A stretch of 64,000 nucleotides of DNA from Halorubrum tebenquichense DSM 14210 (GCF_000337415.1 NZ_AOJD01000059.1:1-64000); one strand, 5' to 3'. Counted from the first letter of the stretch, positions 25,995 to 34,216 are shown. Made by a program: numbers and translations. The notes: a model not told the origin generated them from the sequence alone.

Positions 25995-27224
25995 ATGAAC
26001 CGCGACCGGATCGGCGAGTACGACGCCCTGGTCCTCGTCTCGCTCGTCTGGTTCCTCGGGAAGTTCGTCCGCTACCTCTTCCCCCCGCTGTTCGAGTCGA
26101 TTCAGGGCGCGTACGGCGTGAGCAACGCCACCGTCGGGACCGCGTTCACCGGCTTCATGGTCGTGTACGCGCTCCTCCAGTTCCCGAGCGGCGCGGTCGC
26201 GGACCGGCTCGGCCCGGTGCGGGTGATCGTCGCGGGCGCGGTCGTCGCCGGCGCGGGGTCGCTCGCGGTCGTCGTCGACGCGCCCTTCGCCGTCCTCGTC
26301 GCCGCGATGCTCGTCGTCGGCGCGGGGACCGGCGTCCACAAGACCGTCTCGGTGCGGCTGATCGCCCGCGTCTACCCCGCCCGCACCGGGCGGATGCTCG
26401 GCGCGCACGACACGCTGGGCGCGATGGGCGGCGTCGCCGCGCCCGCGGTCGTCGTGGCCGCCCTCTCGGCACCCCCCGCGGTCGCGGCCGTCCTCGCGCG
26501 GCTCCCCGGGGCCGACTGGCGCGCCCCCTTCCTCCTCACGGGCGTCCTCGCCGTCTCCCTCGCGGTCGCCACGGGACTCCGGCTCCGCGGCGACGACCGT
26601 CTGGGGGCCGAGGCCGACGCCGACGGCGGCGACTCGCCCGGCGCGGCGGAGTACTTCCGACTATTCGGAAACCCGCGCTTCTCGGCGTTCGTGCTGGTGA
26701 CGATCGGCTTCTCGTTCGCGCACAACGGGCTGGTCGCCTTCCTCCCGCTGTACCTCTCGCGGGCCGCCGACCTCCCGACGTCGACCGCGAACCTCCTCTA
26801 CTCGCTGGTGTTCGCGGTGACGTTCGTCCAGCTCGCCACCGGCGACCTCTCCGACCGCGTCGGCCGCTTCCCGGTGATGGTCGCCACGCTCGGGCTGGCC
26901 GCGACGGCGCTCGTCGCGCTCGTCGCGCTGCCCGGATTCGGCGGCGGCGCGGTCGCCGCCGCGGTCGTCGTCGCCGCGTTCGGACTCGGATCGCACGGGT
27001 TCCAGCCCGTCCGCAGCGCCTACCTGATGGAACTGCTCCCCGAGCGGCTCGCGGGCGGCGGGCTGGGCGTCGTCCGGACGCTGCTCATGGGGGCCGGCGC
27101 GCTCGCGCCGGGCGCGGTCGGGGTCGTCGCCGACGCGGTCGGGTTCCGGCCCGCGTTCGCGCTGCTCGCCGGCTCGATGGCGGTGGCAGCGGTCGTCGCC
27201 GCCGGACTCTGGCTGACGGAGTGA
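25995..27224 (+). CDS. MFS transporter
   Basis: A 409-residue 12-helix transporter. MFS landmarks: the loop 2-3 motif GAVADRLGPVRV (about residues 64-75), the second-half equivalent GDLSDRVGRFPVM (about 284-296), and a long hydrophilic linker near 195-215 between the two six-helix halves. The N-terminus FLGKFVRYLFPPLF and the FAHNGLVAFLPLY segment in TM7 are typical of the NNP/nitrate-like and drug:H+ groups, but they do not fix a substrate. It is transcribed alone behind a clear TATA box. Its neighbours give no hint about cargo. Confidence 0.9.
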   Translation: MNRDRIGEYDALVLVSLVWFLGKFVRYLFPPLFESIQGAYGVSNATVGTAFTGFMVVYALLQFPSGAVADRLGPVRVIVAGAVVAGAGSLAVVVDAPFAVLVAAMLVVGAGTGVHKTVSVRLIARVYPARTGRMLGAHDTLGAMGGVAAPAVVVAALSAPPAVAAVLARLPGADWRAPFLLTGVLAVSLAVATGLRLRGDDRLGAEADADGGDSPGAAEYFRLFGNPRFSAFVLVTIGFSFAHNGLVAFLPLYLSRAADLPTSTANLLYSLVFAVTFVQLATGDLSDRVGRFPVMVATLGLAATALVALVALPGFGGGAVAAAVVVAAFGLGSHGFQPVRSAYLMELLPERLAGGGLGVVRTLLMGAGALAPGAVGVVADAVGFRPAFALLAGSMAVAAVVAAGLWLTE

Positions 27225-27251
27225 CTCCGACCGCGCCGCCGCGGTCCCCGG

Positions 27252-28274
27252 TCAGGTCTCCCCGTCCGTCTCCCGCAGGATGAAGGGGCCGATGGAGAGG
27301 GTCCGTCCCGTCACCGTCGCGATCCGCAGGATGTAGGCCAAAAGCAGCGCGAACGGGACCAGCGAGAGGGCGGCCGCCGCCGCGACCCAGACGACGGCGG
27401 CCTCGACGCCGAGAATCGACCCCGCGTACCGCTCCGCGTCGAAGAAGGCGATCATTCCCGCCGCCACCAGAAGCGCCGGCACGGCCGACGCGAGCATCCG
27501 CCGCGACAGGTCGATCAGCTCCCACTGGAAGTACAGCGTCTTGAAGTGTTCCCGGGCGGGACCGAACAGCCGCAGCGCCCCGATCAGCTCGTCGAGCGCC
27601 GCCGTCGCGGTCTCGTCCAGGGTGTCCCCGTGCCGCTCGCGGAGCCGCCGGGCGGCGAACAGCTTCCACGAGTAGTTGAAATCGAGGACGGCCCCGATCA
27701 CCTCGAACGCGCCGAACCGAGCCCCGTCGAGCTCCGCCGTCGTCCGCGCCGCGTTTCCGACGACGGCCTCGGTCAGCTCGTCGGTCGCGCGCACCACCTC
27801 CTCGTCGACCGCGCCGTCGACCGCCTCGCCGAGGGCGGTCGCGCGCTCGCTCGCCGTCTCGACGAGCGCGCTGAGAAACGCCGCCGGCTCGGCGGGGGCG
27901 ACCGGCTCGCCGACCACCGCGGCCGCGTCCTCCCGGAACTCCATCGCCCCGCCCATCCGGTCGCGCTGGTCGCCGACCGCGCCGAGCTCCTGTGACAACA
28001 CGAGCTGGTTCAGCGTGAGGACGAGCGTGACGCCGGTGATGGTGGCCGTGAGCAGCGCCTGAAACAGGGTGTCGACCGAGTCGCCGCCGCGGAGGGCCCC
28101 GGCCGCGCCGGGGAGGAGCGTCCCGGCCGCGACCAGCCCGAGAAACACGAGCGACAGGACGACGCCCGCGACGACCCGCCGGTCGGCGTCGAGCAGGAGC
28201 CACAGCGTCGCCCGACTGCGCTCGGCGCGCCCGCCGACGGTGTCGTCCGGCGTCTCGCTCGATCCGTCCGTCAT
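27252..28274 (-). CDS. Four-helix haloarchaeal membrane protein of unknown function
   Basis: A 340-residue protein. Two N-terminal membrane segments (about residues 35-58 and 75-97) and two C-terminal ones (about 262-282 and 290-315) bracket a long helical cytoplasmic domain. The second helix carries TGVTLVLTLNQLVLSQELG, which recurs in related haloarchaeal proteins. The domain ends with FNYSWKLFAARRLRERHGDT. The layout recalls bestrophin-like or potassium-channel accessory proteins, but I see no pore motif. It stands alone, convergent with the MFS gene 28 bases away. Confidence 0.72.
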   Translation of the reverse strand: MTDGSSETPDDTVGGRAERSRATLWLLLDADRRVVAGVVLSLVFLGLVAAGTLLPGAAGALRGGDSVDTLFQALLTATITGVTLVLTLNQLVLSQELGAVGDQRDRMGGAMEFREDAAAVVGEPVAPAEPAAFLSALVETASERATALGEAVDGAVDEEVVRATDELTEAVVGNAARTTAELDGARFGAFEVIGAVLDFNYSWKLFAARRLRERHGDTLDETATAALDELIGALRLFGPAREHFKTLYFQWELIDLSRRMLASAVPALLVAAGMIAFFDAERYAGSILGVEAAVVWVAAAAALSLVPFALLLAYILRIATVTGRTLSIGPFILRETDGET

Positions 28275-28339
28275 GCCCGGACCTCCCGTCCCGGGGCGAA
28301 AAAGCCACCGGGGCGGCGAACCGTCCCGTCGCCGACCGG

Positions 28340-28768
28340 TCAGTCGAGCGTTCCGGGGTCGAACGCCTCCGGGTCGAACTCGCGGTCGCGGAGCCGGTCG
28401 GCGTCGACCGCGCGCAGCACGGACTCGTCGGTCGCTTCGAGGACGACAGGTGGGGCGACCCCGGCCTCCGCCGCCTCGACCCACCGACCGACGCAGAGAC
28501 ACCAGCGGTCGCCCGGTTCGAGGCCGGGGAAGTCGAACTCCGGCCGCGGCGTGATCAGGTCGTTGCCCCGGTCGCGGCTGTACCGCAGGAACTCGGCCGT
28601 GACGACCGCACAGAGGGTGTGTTCGCCGACGTCGCCCTCGACGTCGCGGCAGAACCCGTCTCGCAGGTAGCCGGTCGTCGGGTCGCGGCCGCACGGTTCG
28701 AGGTCGCCGCCGAGGACGTTGCGGTCGTCGCGGTCGTCGGGGTCGGGGTTCGGGTCGTCAGTAGACAC
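28340..28768 (-). CDS. DUF2237 family protein
   Basis: A 142-residue protein. DUF2237 features: NVLGGDLEPCGRDPTTGYLR near the start, GFCRDVEGDVGEHTLCAV, then FLRYSRDRGNDLITPRPEFD and FPGLEPGDRWCLCVGRW. The four conserved Cys (residues about 27, 41, 54 and 92-94) suggest a metal site or redox role; the family is uncharacterised. The GTG at 28768 is used since the upstream frame has no family sequence. It is divergent from polX across 145 bases. Confidence 0.9.
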   Translation of the reverse strand: MSTDDPNPDPDDRDDRNVLGGDLEPCGRDPTTGYLRDGFCRDVEGDVGEHTLCAVVTAEFLRYSRDRGNDLITPRPEFDFPGLEPGDRWCLCVGRWVEAAEAGVAPPVVLEATDESVLRAVDADRLRDREFDPEAFDPGTLD

Positions 28769-28880
28769 GTCGATCCCTCGGGCCGCGCGCGACTTGTGGG
28801 TGGCGGCGATCCGAGCGCGCAGAGGGCCCGTCGCGCCCGGTCCGCCGGACGGGGAACCGACGGTCGGGAAGCCCCCGGAC

Positions 28881-28888
28881 CATATAAG
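28881..28888 (+). promoter_or_regulatory. TATA box of polX
   Basis: CATATAAG lies 26-33 bases before the polX ATG at 28914, consistent with a leaderless transcript. Confidence 0.6.
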
Positions 28889-28913
28889 CGGCGGGCGGCC
28901 GAACTCCGGGCAA

Positions 28914-30713
28914 ATGAGCCGGAACGACGAGGTCGCGACCCGGTTGGAGGAGTTCGCCGACCTCCTCGAAGCCACGGGCGTCGAGTACAAGCCGACCGCC
29001 TACCGACGGGCGGCCGAGAACGTCCGCGACCACCCCGCGCCGGTCGAGGGGCTCGCGGCCGAGGGGGAGGACGCGGTCGCCGAGATCGACCGCGTCGGCG
29101 ACGCCATCGCCGCGAAGATCGTCGAGTACGTCGAGACTGGTGCGATCGAGGAGCTGACCGACCTCCGCGAGGAGCTCCCCGTCGACATGGCGGGCCTGAC
29201 CGCGGTCGAGGGCGTCGGCCCGAAGACCGTCGGCACGCTGTACGACGTGCTCGAAATCTCGGACCTCGACGAGCTGGAGGCCGCCGCGGAGGCGGGCGAG
29301 ATTCAGGAAGTCTCCGGCTTCGGCGCGAAGACGGAACAGAACATCCTCGACAACGTCCCGTTCGCCCGGGAGTCCCGCGAGCGCACCCGCCTCGGGGACG
29401 CGCGGCCCGTCGCGGACGACGCGCTCGCGCACCTCGGAGACCGCGACGACGTCGCCGCCGCCGAGGTGTGCGGCTCGATCCGCCGCTGGAAGCCGACCAT
29501 CGGGGACATCGACCTGCTCGTCGCCAGTCAGGAGCGCGAGCGGATCGTCGAGGCGTTCACCGACTGGCCGGCGGCGGACGCGACGATAGAAGCGGGCACC
29601 GGGAAGGCGAGCGTCCGCGCCGACGGCACCCGCGTCGACCTCCGGATCGTCGACCCCGACGAGTTCGGCGCGGCGCTCCAGTACTTCACCGGCTCGCGGG
29701 CGCACAACGTCGCCGTCCGCAACCGCGCCATCGACCGGGACCTGAAGCTGAACGAGTACGGGCTGTTCGACGTGAGCGACGTCGACGGCGAGGGGAGCGA
29801 GGACGCGGACGCCGAGGGCGACGACGCGGGCGACGCCGAGGAACCGGACGCGACCCGCGTCGGGGAGCGCGTCGCGGGCGAGACCGAGGACGGGGTCTAC
29901 GAGGCGCTCGACATGGCCCCGGTCCCGCCCGAACTGCGCGAGGACCGCGGCGAGGTCGCGGCGGCGGCCGAGGGGCGGCTTCCCCTCCTCGTCGAGCCGG
30001 CCGACCTCCGGGGCGACCTCCACACCCACACCGACTGGTCCGACGGCGGCTTCTCGATCGTCGAGATGGCCGAGGCGGCCGCCGAGCGCGGCCACGACTA
30101 CCACGTCGTCAGCGACCACGCGACCGGGCCGGGGATGGTCGGCGGGGTCGGCCTCGACGAGGACGACATCGAGGAGCAGGCCGCGGCGATCGACGCGGCC
30201 CGCGACGCGGTCGACATCCCGATCCTCCACGGGATCGAGGCGAACGTCGACGCCGACGGGGAGCTCTCCACCGACGACGAGACGCTCGCGGCCCTCGATA
30301 TCGTCGTCGCGTCGCCCCACGCCGCGCTCGGACAGGACGCGGACGCGGCCACCGAGCGGCTGGCGACTGCGGTCGAACACCCGCACGTCGATATCCTCGG
30401 TCATCCGACCGGCCGCCTCATCAACGAGCGCCCCGGACTCGACCCGGACGTCGAGGCGGTCGCGCAGGCGGCCGCGGCGAACGGGACCGCGATCGAGGTG
30501 AACGCGAACCCCGCCCGGCTCGACGCCGACGGCGAGTTCGTCCGGGCCGCGATCGGGGCGGGCGCGACCATCGCCGTGAACACCGACGCGCACGCCCCCC
30601 GCGAACTCGACAACGCGCGGTACGGCGTCCACACCGCGCGGCGCGGGTGGGCCGAGACCTCGCAGGTGCTCAACGCGCGGTCGCTCGACGGCCTGCGGTC
30701 GTTCCTCTCGTAG
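28914..30713 (+). CDS. polX: DNA polymerase X family protein with PHP domain
   Basis: A 599-residue repair polymerase. An N-terminal 8 kDa-like and helix-hairpin-helix region (AVEGVGPKTVGTLY near 100, EVSGFGAKTEQNIL near 130) is followed by the nucleotidyltransferase palm (CGSIRRWKPTIGDIDLLV, with the metal-binding Asp pair near 203-205, and VDLRIVDPDEFGAALQYFTG). A PHP exonuclease domain occupies residues 365-599, opening DLHTHTDWSDGG and including HPTGRLINERPG and NTDAHAPREL. It fills gaps in base excision repair with 3'-5' exonuclease activity. An acidic linker (about 285-330) is a halophilic addition. The Mut7-C gene starts directly after its TAG. Confidence 0.95.
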   Translation: MSRNDEVATRLEEFADLLEATGVEYKPTAYRRAAENVRDHPAPVEGLAAEGEDAVAEIDRVGDAIAAKIVEYVETGAIEELTDLREELPVDMAGLTAVEGVGPKTVGTLYDVLEISDLDELEAAAEAGEIQEVSGFGAKTEQNILDNVPFARESRERTRLGDARPVADDALAHLGDRDDVAAAEVCGSIRRWKPTIGDIDLLVASQERERIVEAFTDWPAADATIEAGTGKASVRADGTRVDLRIVDPDEFGAALQYFTGSRAHNVAVRNRAIDRDLKLNEYGLFDVSDVDGEGSEDADAEGDDAGDAEEPDATRVGERVAGETEDGVYEALDMAPVPPELREDRGEVAAAAEGRLPLLVEPADLRGDLHTHTDWSDGGFSIVEMAEAAAERGHDYHVVSDHATGPGMVGGVGLDEDDIEEQAAAIDAARDAVDIPILHGIEANVDADGELSTDDETLAALDIVVASPHAALGQDADAATERLATAVEHPHVDILGHPTGRLINERPGLDPDVEAVAQAAAANGTAIEVNANPARLDADGEFVRAAIGAGATIAVNTDAHAPRELDNARYGVHTARRGWAETSQVLNARSLDGLRSFLS

Positions 30714-31283
30714 ATGGACGACCCGTCAACCGCCGACGACAACCGGCCCGCTGTCGACGGCGACGACCCCCCGCCCGTCCTCCTCGACGTCATGTGCGGC
30801 AAGCTCGCCACCTACCTGCGGCTCTGCGGGTATGACGCCGCCTACGCGCTCGACCGCGAGGCCGAGGCCGACGACCGGCTCCTCGCGCTCGCGGCCGCCG
30901 AGGACCGGACCCTGATCACCCGCGACCGCGACCTCGCCGAGCGAGCCCCCGACGCCGACCTCGCGGTCGACGCCGTTCTCCTCACCGAGCGCGACGTGCT
31001 CGACCAGCTCCGCGAGCTCGACGCGGCCGGCTTCCGGATCGAACTGGCCGCGGAGCCGAGCCGGTGCGGGTCGTGTAACGGTCCGGTCGAGCGCGTCGCG
31101 TCCGCCGAGCCGGCGAGCGACCCCGGCGACGCCGCCGACGCCGCCGACCCCGCCGACCGCCCCGACTACGTCCCCGACGACGTGGGGACGGACCGGTCGG
31201 GCTGGCGCTGCGTCGACTGCGGGCAGTGGTTCTGGAAGGGCGGCCACTGGGACGACGTTTCGGCTCGGATCGACCGGGTGTGA
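30714..31283 (+). CDS. Mut7-C RNase domain protein
   Basis: A 189-residue protein. The Mut7-C PIN-like nuclease domain opens VLLDVMCGKLATYLRLCGYD (about 23-42) with acidic residues in ITRDRDLAER and LLTERDVLDQL. Its C-terminus is a zinc ribbon: CGSCNGPVE and CVDCGQWFWKGGHW (Cys pairs near 124-127 and 165-168). The zinc-ribbon spacing contains an acidic insertion (DPGDAADAADPADRP). It starts one base after the polX stop, so both are expressed together, suggesting a shared nucleic acid processing role. The substrate is not known. Confidence 0.9.
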   Translation: MDDPSTADDNRPAVDGDDPPPVLLDVMCGKLATYLRLCGYDAAYALDREAEADDRLLALAAAEDRTLITRDRDLAERAPDADLAVDAVLLTERDVLDQLRELDAAGFRIELAAEPSRCGSCNGPVERVASAEPASDPGDAADAADPADRPDYVPDDVGTDRSGWRCVDCGQWFWKGGHWDDVSARIDRV

Positions 31284-31333
31284 CCCCCGACCGAGCGTAA
31301 CCGGTTTGGCCGCCCGTCGCGTAGCCGCGGTCA

Positions 31334-31978
31334 ATGGAACGCGAACGGGCCGTCGACCGACTGGAGGCGCTCGTCGACCGCGTCGCGAGCGAGCCGATGC
31401 CGGTGCCCGTCCGCGAGGTGTGGGCGTTCGGCGACGTCGCGCTCGGACTCGACCCGGTCGACCGGCTCGACGTCTACCTCACGAAGGACGTGATCATGGG
31501 CGGCGACGCCGACGCCGCAGCGGAGTTCGAGGCCGAGTACGGCGTGAAGGGCGTCGGGACCACGGTCGACGCCGCGTGGGCGGAGGCGAACCCGGACCGC
31601 GTGCGGACGAGCGACAACGGGTACGCCGCGCCCGAGAAGTGTCTCGCGGCCGAACTCGTCGAGGACACGGAGCCGATCCACCTCGAAGTGTGTAACGCGG
31701 GCTTCGAGGACAACGTCCGCCAGCGGCTGAAGGGCGCGCTCGCCCGCGACGCCTACGAGGAGGTGCTCGACCCCCGCGGGGTCTGCCTGTGGGTCGACGG
31801 CGAGCGCGACGCGGAGGCGTTCGAGCGACTCCGCGAGGCCTCGCTCGCGATGCCGACGCTCCCCGCCGCCTTAGGGATGCTCGGTGCCGACGAGGACGCC
31901 GCGAACGAGGCGGCGGACGTGTTGAAGCGGCGACGGGCCGAACAGGAGGGGGCGTCCGTTCGCGGCGACATGGTGTGA
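31334..31978 (+). CDS. DUF7095-like haloarchaeal protein
   Basis: A 214-residue acidic soluble protein. The N-terminal helix MERERAVDRLEALVDRVAS precedes a strand-rich segment with VREVWAFGDVALGLDPVDRL and DVYLTKDVIMGG, which has a nucleotidyltransferase-like look. GNGYAAPEKCLAAEL-like and PIHLEVCNAGFEDN segments follow. The last 50 residues are helical and charged. I recall this as a conserved haloarchaeal family (DUF7095) without known function, and I am only moderately sure of the label. It follows the Mut7-C gene by 50 bases. Confidence 0.65.
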   Translation: MERERAVDRLEALVDRVASEPMPVPVREVWAFGDVALGLDPVDRLDVYLTKDVIMGGDADAAAEFEAEYGVKGVGTTVDAAWAEANPDRVRTSDNGYAAPEKCLAAELVEDTEPIHLEVCNAGFEDNVRQRLKGALARDAYEEVLDPRGVCLWVDGERDAEAFERLREASLAMPTLPAALGMLGADEDAANEAADVLKRRRAEQEGASVRGDMV

Positions 31979-32463
31979 CCCGGACGCGCTGACGCCACCA
32001 TTTATAAACTGAACACGGTGCGGTGGCGCGTGCCTGCGAGCGTGCCGCCGAAGGCGGCCGCGAGCCAGCACGCGCGAGGGAGTCGCGAGCGCCCGGGCGA
32101 CCGAAGGGAGCCCGGAGCGAGCGACGAGGCTGGGGAGGCGTGAGGTGCGGTCGCTGGGCGGTGCGGGGCGGGACTCGAAGGGGCAGTCGCGAGGCGGCCA
32201 GAGGCGAAGTAAGCACCGCAGGGAGTGAACGAAGTGAACGACCGAGGAGCGCAACGAGCGTCTGGCCGCCTCGCGGCTGGGGCTTCGGTGGCCGTCTGGT
32301 CAACGGCAACGACGTCGCACCGAGCGGCTGGGGCTTCGGCGGTGTTCACCGCCACGGGACTCTCGGCCACGCACGACCGAGCGATTGAGGCTTGAATCGC
32401 GCGTGTAGCCTTCACCAAGTCACGATCAGCGACCGAATCTCAATTCCACGCACCCCCCGATTC
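31979..32463. other. Intergenic region holding repeat copy D
   Basis: This 485-base gap between convergent genes holds repeat copy D in reverse orientation (32000-32350). The remainder (32351-32463) shows nothing I can name. Frames in it are translations of the repeat and show no family features. Confidence 0.7.
32000..32350 (-). repeat. Structured intergenic repeat, copy D (inverted)
   Basis: The element runs right to left. Its two boxes appear here as CTGGGGCTTCGG at 32278 and about 32331. Stem 1 pairs 32184-32202 with 32261-32279, 19 pairs including one G-U, the longest of the family. The loop contains GAACGAAGTGAACGACC-type short repeats. The linker (GGACTCGAAGGGG) is conserved. Stem 2 (about 32082-32124) is imperfect. 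The third hairpin pairs 32026-32033 with 32068-32075 (GCGCGTGC/GCACGCGC) around an inner GCCGCC-GAA-GGCGGC. TTTATAAA at 32001-32008 ends the element. Confidence 0.8.
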
Positions 32464-32715
32464 TTATTGCGGTGAGCCGCCGTCGGTGACCGCGGTCTCG
32501 ACGGACTCGGCGCACCAGACGTTGCTGCGGCGGCCGGCGCGCGAGAGCTCCATCTTGACCACCGAGCCGACCGGCAGGTCGGCGACGCGCTCGCGGGCGT
32601 CCTCGTCGGCGTACTCGACGACGTGGTACGTCTCGTTGCGCGGATGGGCACGTACCGTGGTACATTCGTGATCGTTCTGCTCGGAGATGACGGTGTACGC
32701 GTTCGATTGTGACAT
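32464..32715 (-). CDS. Small conserved haloarchaeal protein (DUF7999-like)
   Basis: An 83-residue soluble protein: MSQSNAYTVISEQNDHECTT, then TYHVVEYADEDARERVADLP and SVVKMELSRAGRRSNVWCA. It is a compact beta-barrel-like sequence with conserved SEQNDH and VVEY motifs. I believe it belongs to a haloarchaea-specific small protein family (DUF7999), but the function is unknown. It is expressed alone from an AT-rich promoter (about 32715-32760). Confidence 0.75.
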   Translation of the reverse strand: MSQSNAYTVISEQNDHECTTVRAHPRNETYHVVEYADEDARERVADLPVGSVVKMELSRAGRRSNVWCAESVETAVTDGGSPQ

Positions 32716-32861
32716 CTTATCCCGTTATTCTTGGACATCCTACTTCAATTCTCCGTATATTCACTACGGTCGTGGGTGAGGTGGTAATACGGATATAAGG
32801 TGTCCAAGTGTCGAAACGATCAGTTCGGGCGTGGGGCCCGGGGCGACCACCGATCCCGGCC

Positions 32862-33194
32862 TCACGGCGCGTTGTTCGCCGCGAAGAGCACGAACGCCGC
32901 CAGGTACGCGATCGACGCCGCGAGGAGTCCGAAGAAGACCGACCGGAGCGCGAGGATGAGCGCCGTCCGTTCGGCCGGGACGAACTCGGAGACGGCGAGC
33001 GGCACGAGCGTCACCCCGACCAGCGTGGGGACAGAACCGAACGTCCCGACCGGCGGTGGCGACCCGGACGCGAGCGGGGTCACCGCACAGAGCGCGAGGC
33101 CGAGGCCGAGGAGGAAGGCCCGCTCGACGAGGGCCGTCGGCTGGGCGACGAGCAGGTCCCGAACCCGTCGGAGCCGACCGGTGGAGTCCGTCAC
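32862..33194 (-). CDS. Small membrane protein, unknown function
   Basis: A 110-residue protein, three predicted membrane helices (about residues 20-40, 45-65 and 82-106). The likely start is the GTG at 33194 (VTDSTGRLRRVRDLLVAQPT). The sequence PTALVERAFLLGLGLALCAV and SVFFGLLAASIAYLAAFVLF is plainly transmembrane, but no family is recognised. It is divergent from the NYN gene (113 bases). Codon use is like its neighbours. Confidence 0.65.
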   Translation of the reverse strand: MTDSTGRLRRVRDLLVAQPTALVERAFLLGLGLALCAVTPLASGSPPPVGTFGSVPTLVGVTLVPLAVSEFVPAERTALILALRSVFFGLLAASIAYLAAFVLFAANNAP

Positions 33195-33307
33195 GGGTGA
33201 ACGTCTGATTTTCTCGCCAAATCCTTTGTGGTGGGACCGCACACACCGCTTCGTCCCCGGCGCTCGCGGATCACCACGCCTATCTCCGGTCGCCTCGGAT
33301 CGCGGCC

Positions 33308-33862
33308 ATGGAGCAAGGCGACGAGGCGGTCGAGGGTCTCACCTCGGACGCCACCGGGGAGACGGACCCGAACGCCGGCGGCGTGGCGCTGTTCGTCGAC
33401 GGCCCGAACGTGTTGCGCGAGGAGTTCGACGTCGATCTCGACGACGTGCGCCGGGCGGGCGAGGCGGAGGGCCCGCTGGTGACGACGCGGCTCTACCTCG
33501 ACGAGCACGCGACGCCGGGGCTGATCCAGGCCGCGGAGGCCCGCGGCTTCGAGGTCATCATGACCAGCGGCGACGTGGACGTGAAACTCGCGGTCGACGC
33601 CGCGCGGTTCGCGGCCGAGGGGCGGATGGACACCCTCGCGATCGCCTCCCGGGACACCGACTTCAAGCCGGTCGTCGAGACCGCGAACGGCTACGGGATC
33701 CGGACGCTCGCCATCGCGCCCGGCGAGTTCGGGCGCTCGGACGCGCTCCGCAACGCCGCCAACGGCTCGGTGACCCTCGACGGCGACGCGGGCGACGGGG
33801 AAGAAGGCGATGTGACCGACGACGGCGACGAGACGGACAGCGAACCGACCTGGCACCGGTAG
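33308..33862 (+). CDS. NYN domain protein (TIGR00288-like)
   Basis: A 184-residue protein with a PIN-like NYN nuclease domain: VALFVDGPNVLREEFDV (about 26-42, with the first acidic residue), VTTRLYLDEHATPGLIQAAE, SGDVDVKLAVDAARF and the SRDTDFKPVVE motif (about 116-126). The acidic residues at these positions form the usual metal site. The last 30 residues are Asp/Glu-rich. NYN proteins are probable RNases, and archaeal members are widespread. Repeat copy E follows the stop on the same strand. Confidence 0.9.
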   Translation: MEQGDEAVEGLTSDATGETDPNAGGVALFVDGPNVLREEFDVDLDDVRRAGEAEGPLVTTRLYLDEHATPGLIQAAEARGFEVIMTSGDVDVKLAVDAARFAAEGRMDTLAIASRDTDFKPVVETANGYGIRTLAIAPGEFGRSDALRNAANGSVTLDGDAGDGEEGDVTDDGDETDSEPTWHR

Positions 33863-34216
33863 CGACCGAGCGACGTCGTCCGCGGCTGTTTATAATCGAA
33901 CGGCTGCTCCGCGGTGAACGCCACCGAAGCCCCAGCCGCTCGGCTGTACGAGGGCAGTTCTGTTCATAAATCGCCGATCGACACGAACACCACCGAAGCC
34001 CCACCCCGCACCGCTCCGCACAACATCTCACGCCTCCCCAGCCTCGTCGCTGGTCCCTCCGCTTCGCTCCGAGACCAGCGGCTCCCTCGCACGCGCTCCT
34101 CGCGGCCGCCGTGGGCGGCCGCTCGGAGGCGCGCGCCGACCGCGCCGAGGTTTATAAACAATCGCTGCTGCCGTTCAGATGTACTTAAATAGCGCATCGC
34201 CGCCGCCGGACCGCCT
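33863..34216. other. Intergenic region holding repeat copy E
   Basis: This 354-base gap between convergent genes (NYN and the second S26 peptidase) holds repeat copy E (33888-34158) and the shared sequence TTAAATAGCGCATCG at 34185-34199. No gene is seen. Confidence 0.7.
33888..34158 (+). repeat. Structured intergenic repeat, copy E (deleted form)
   Basis: A shortened copy. TTTATAAT at 33888 precedes the first ACCGAAGCCCCAG box (33923) by about 30 bases. A degenerate TTCATAAA at 33963 precedes the second box (33992) by the same distance. Stem 1 is absent: after the second box the sequence jumps to the CCCACCCCGC...CTCACGCCTCCCCAGCCTC segment. Stem 2 pairs 34046-34055 with 34073-34082 (10 pairs, one G-U). 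The third hairpin (about 34092-34136) pairs well. TTTATAAA at 34151 ends it. Confidence 0.78.

Noticed and set aside
28619-30835. A 738-residue plus-strand frame over polX
   Set aside because: It is a frame-shifted shadow of polX, almost all Arg, Gly and Pro.
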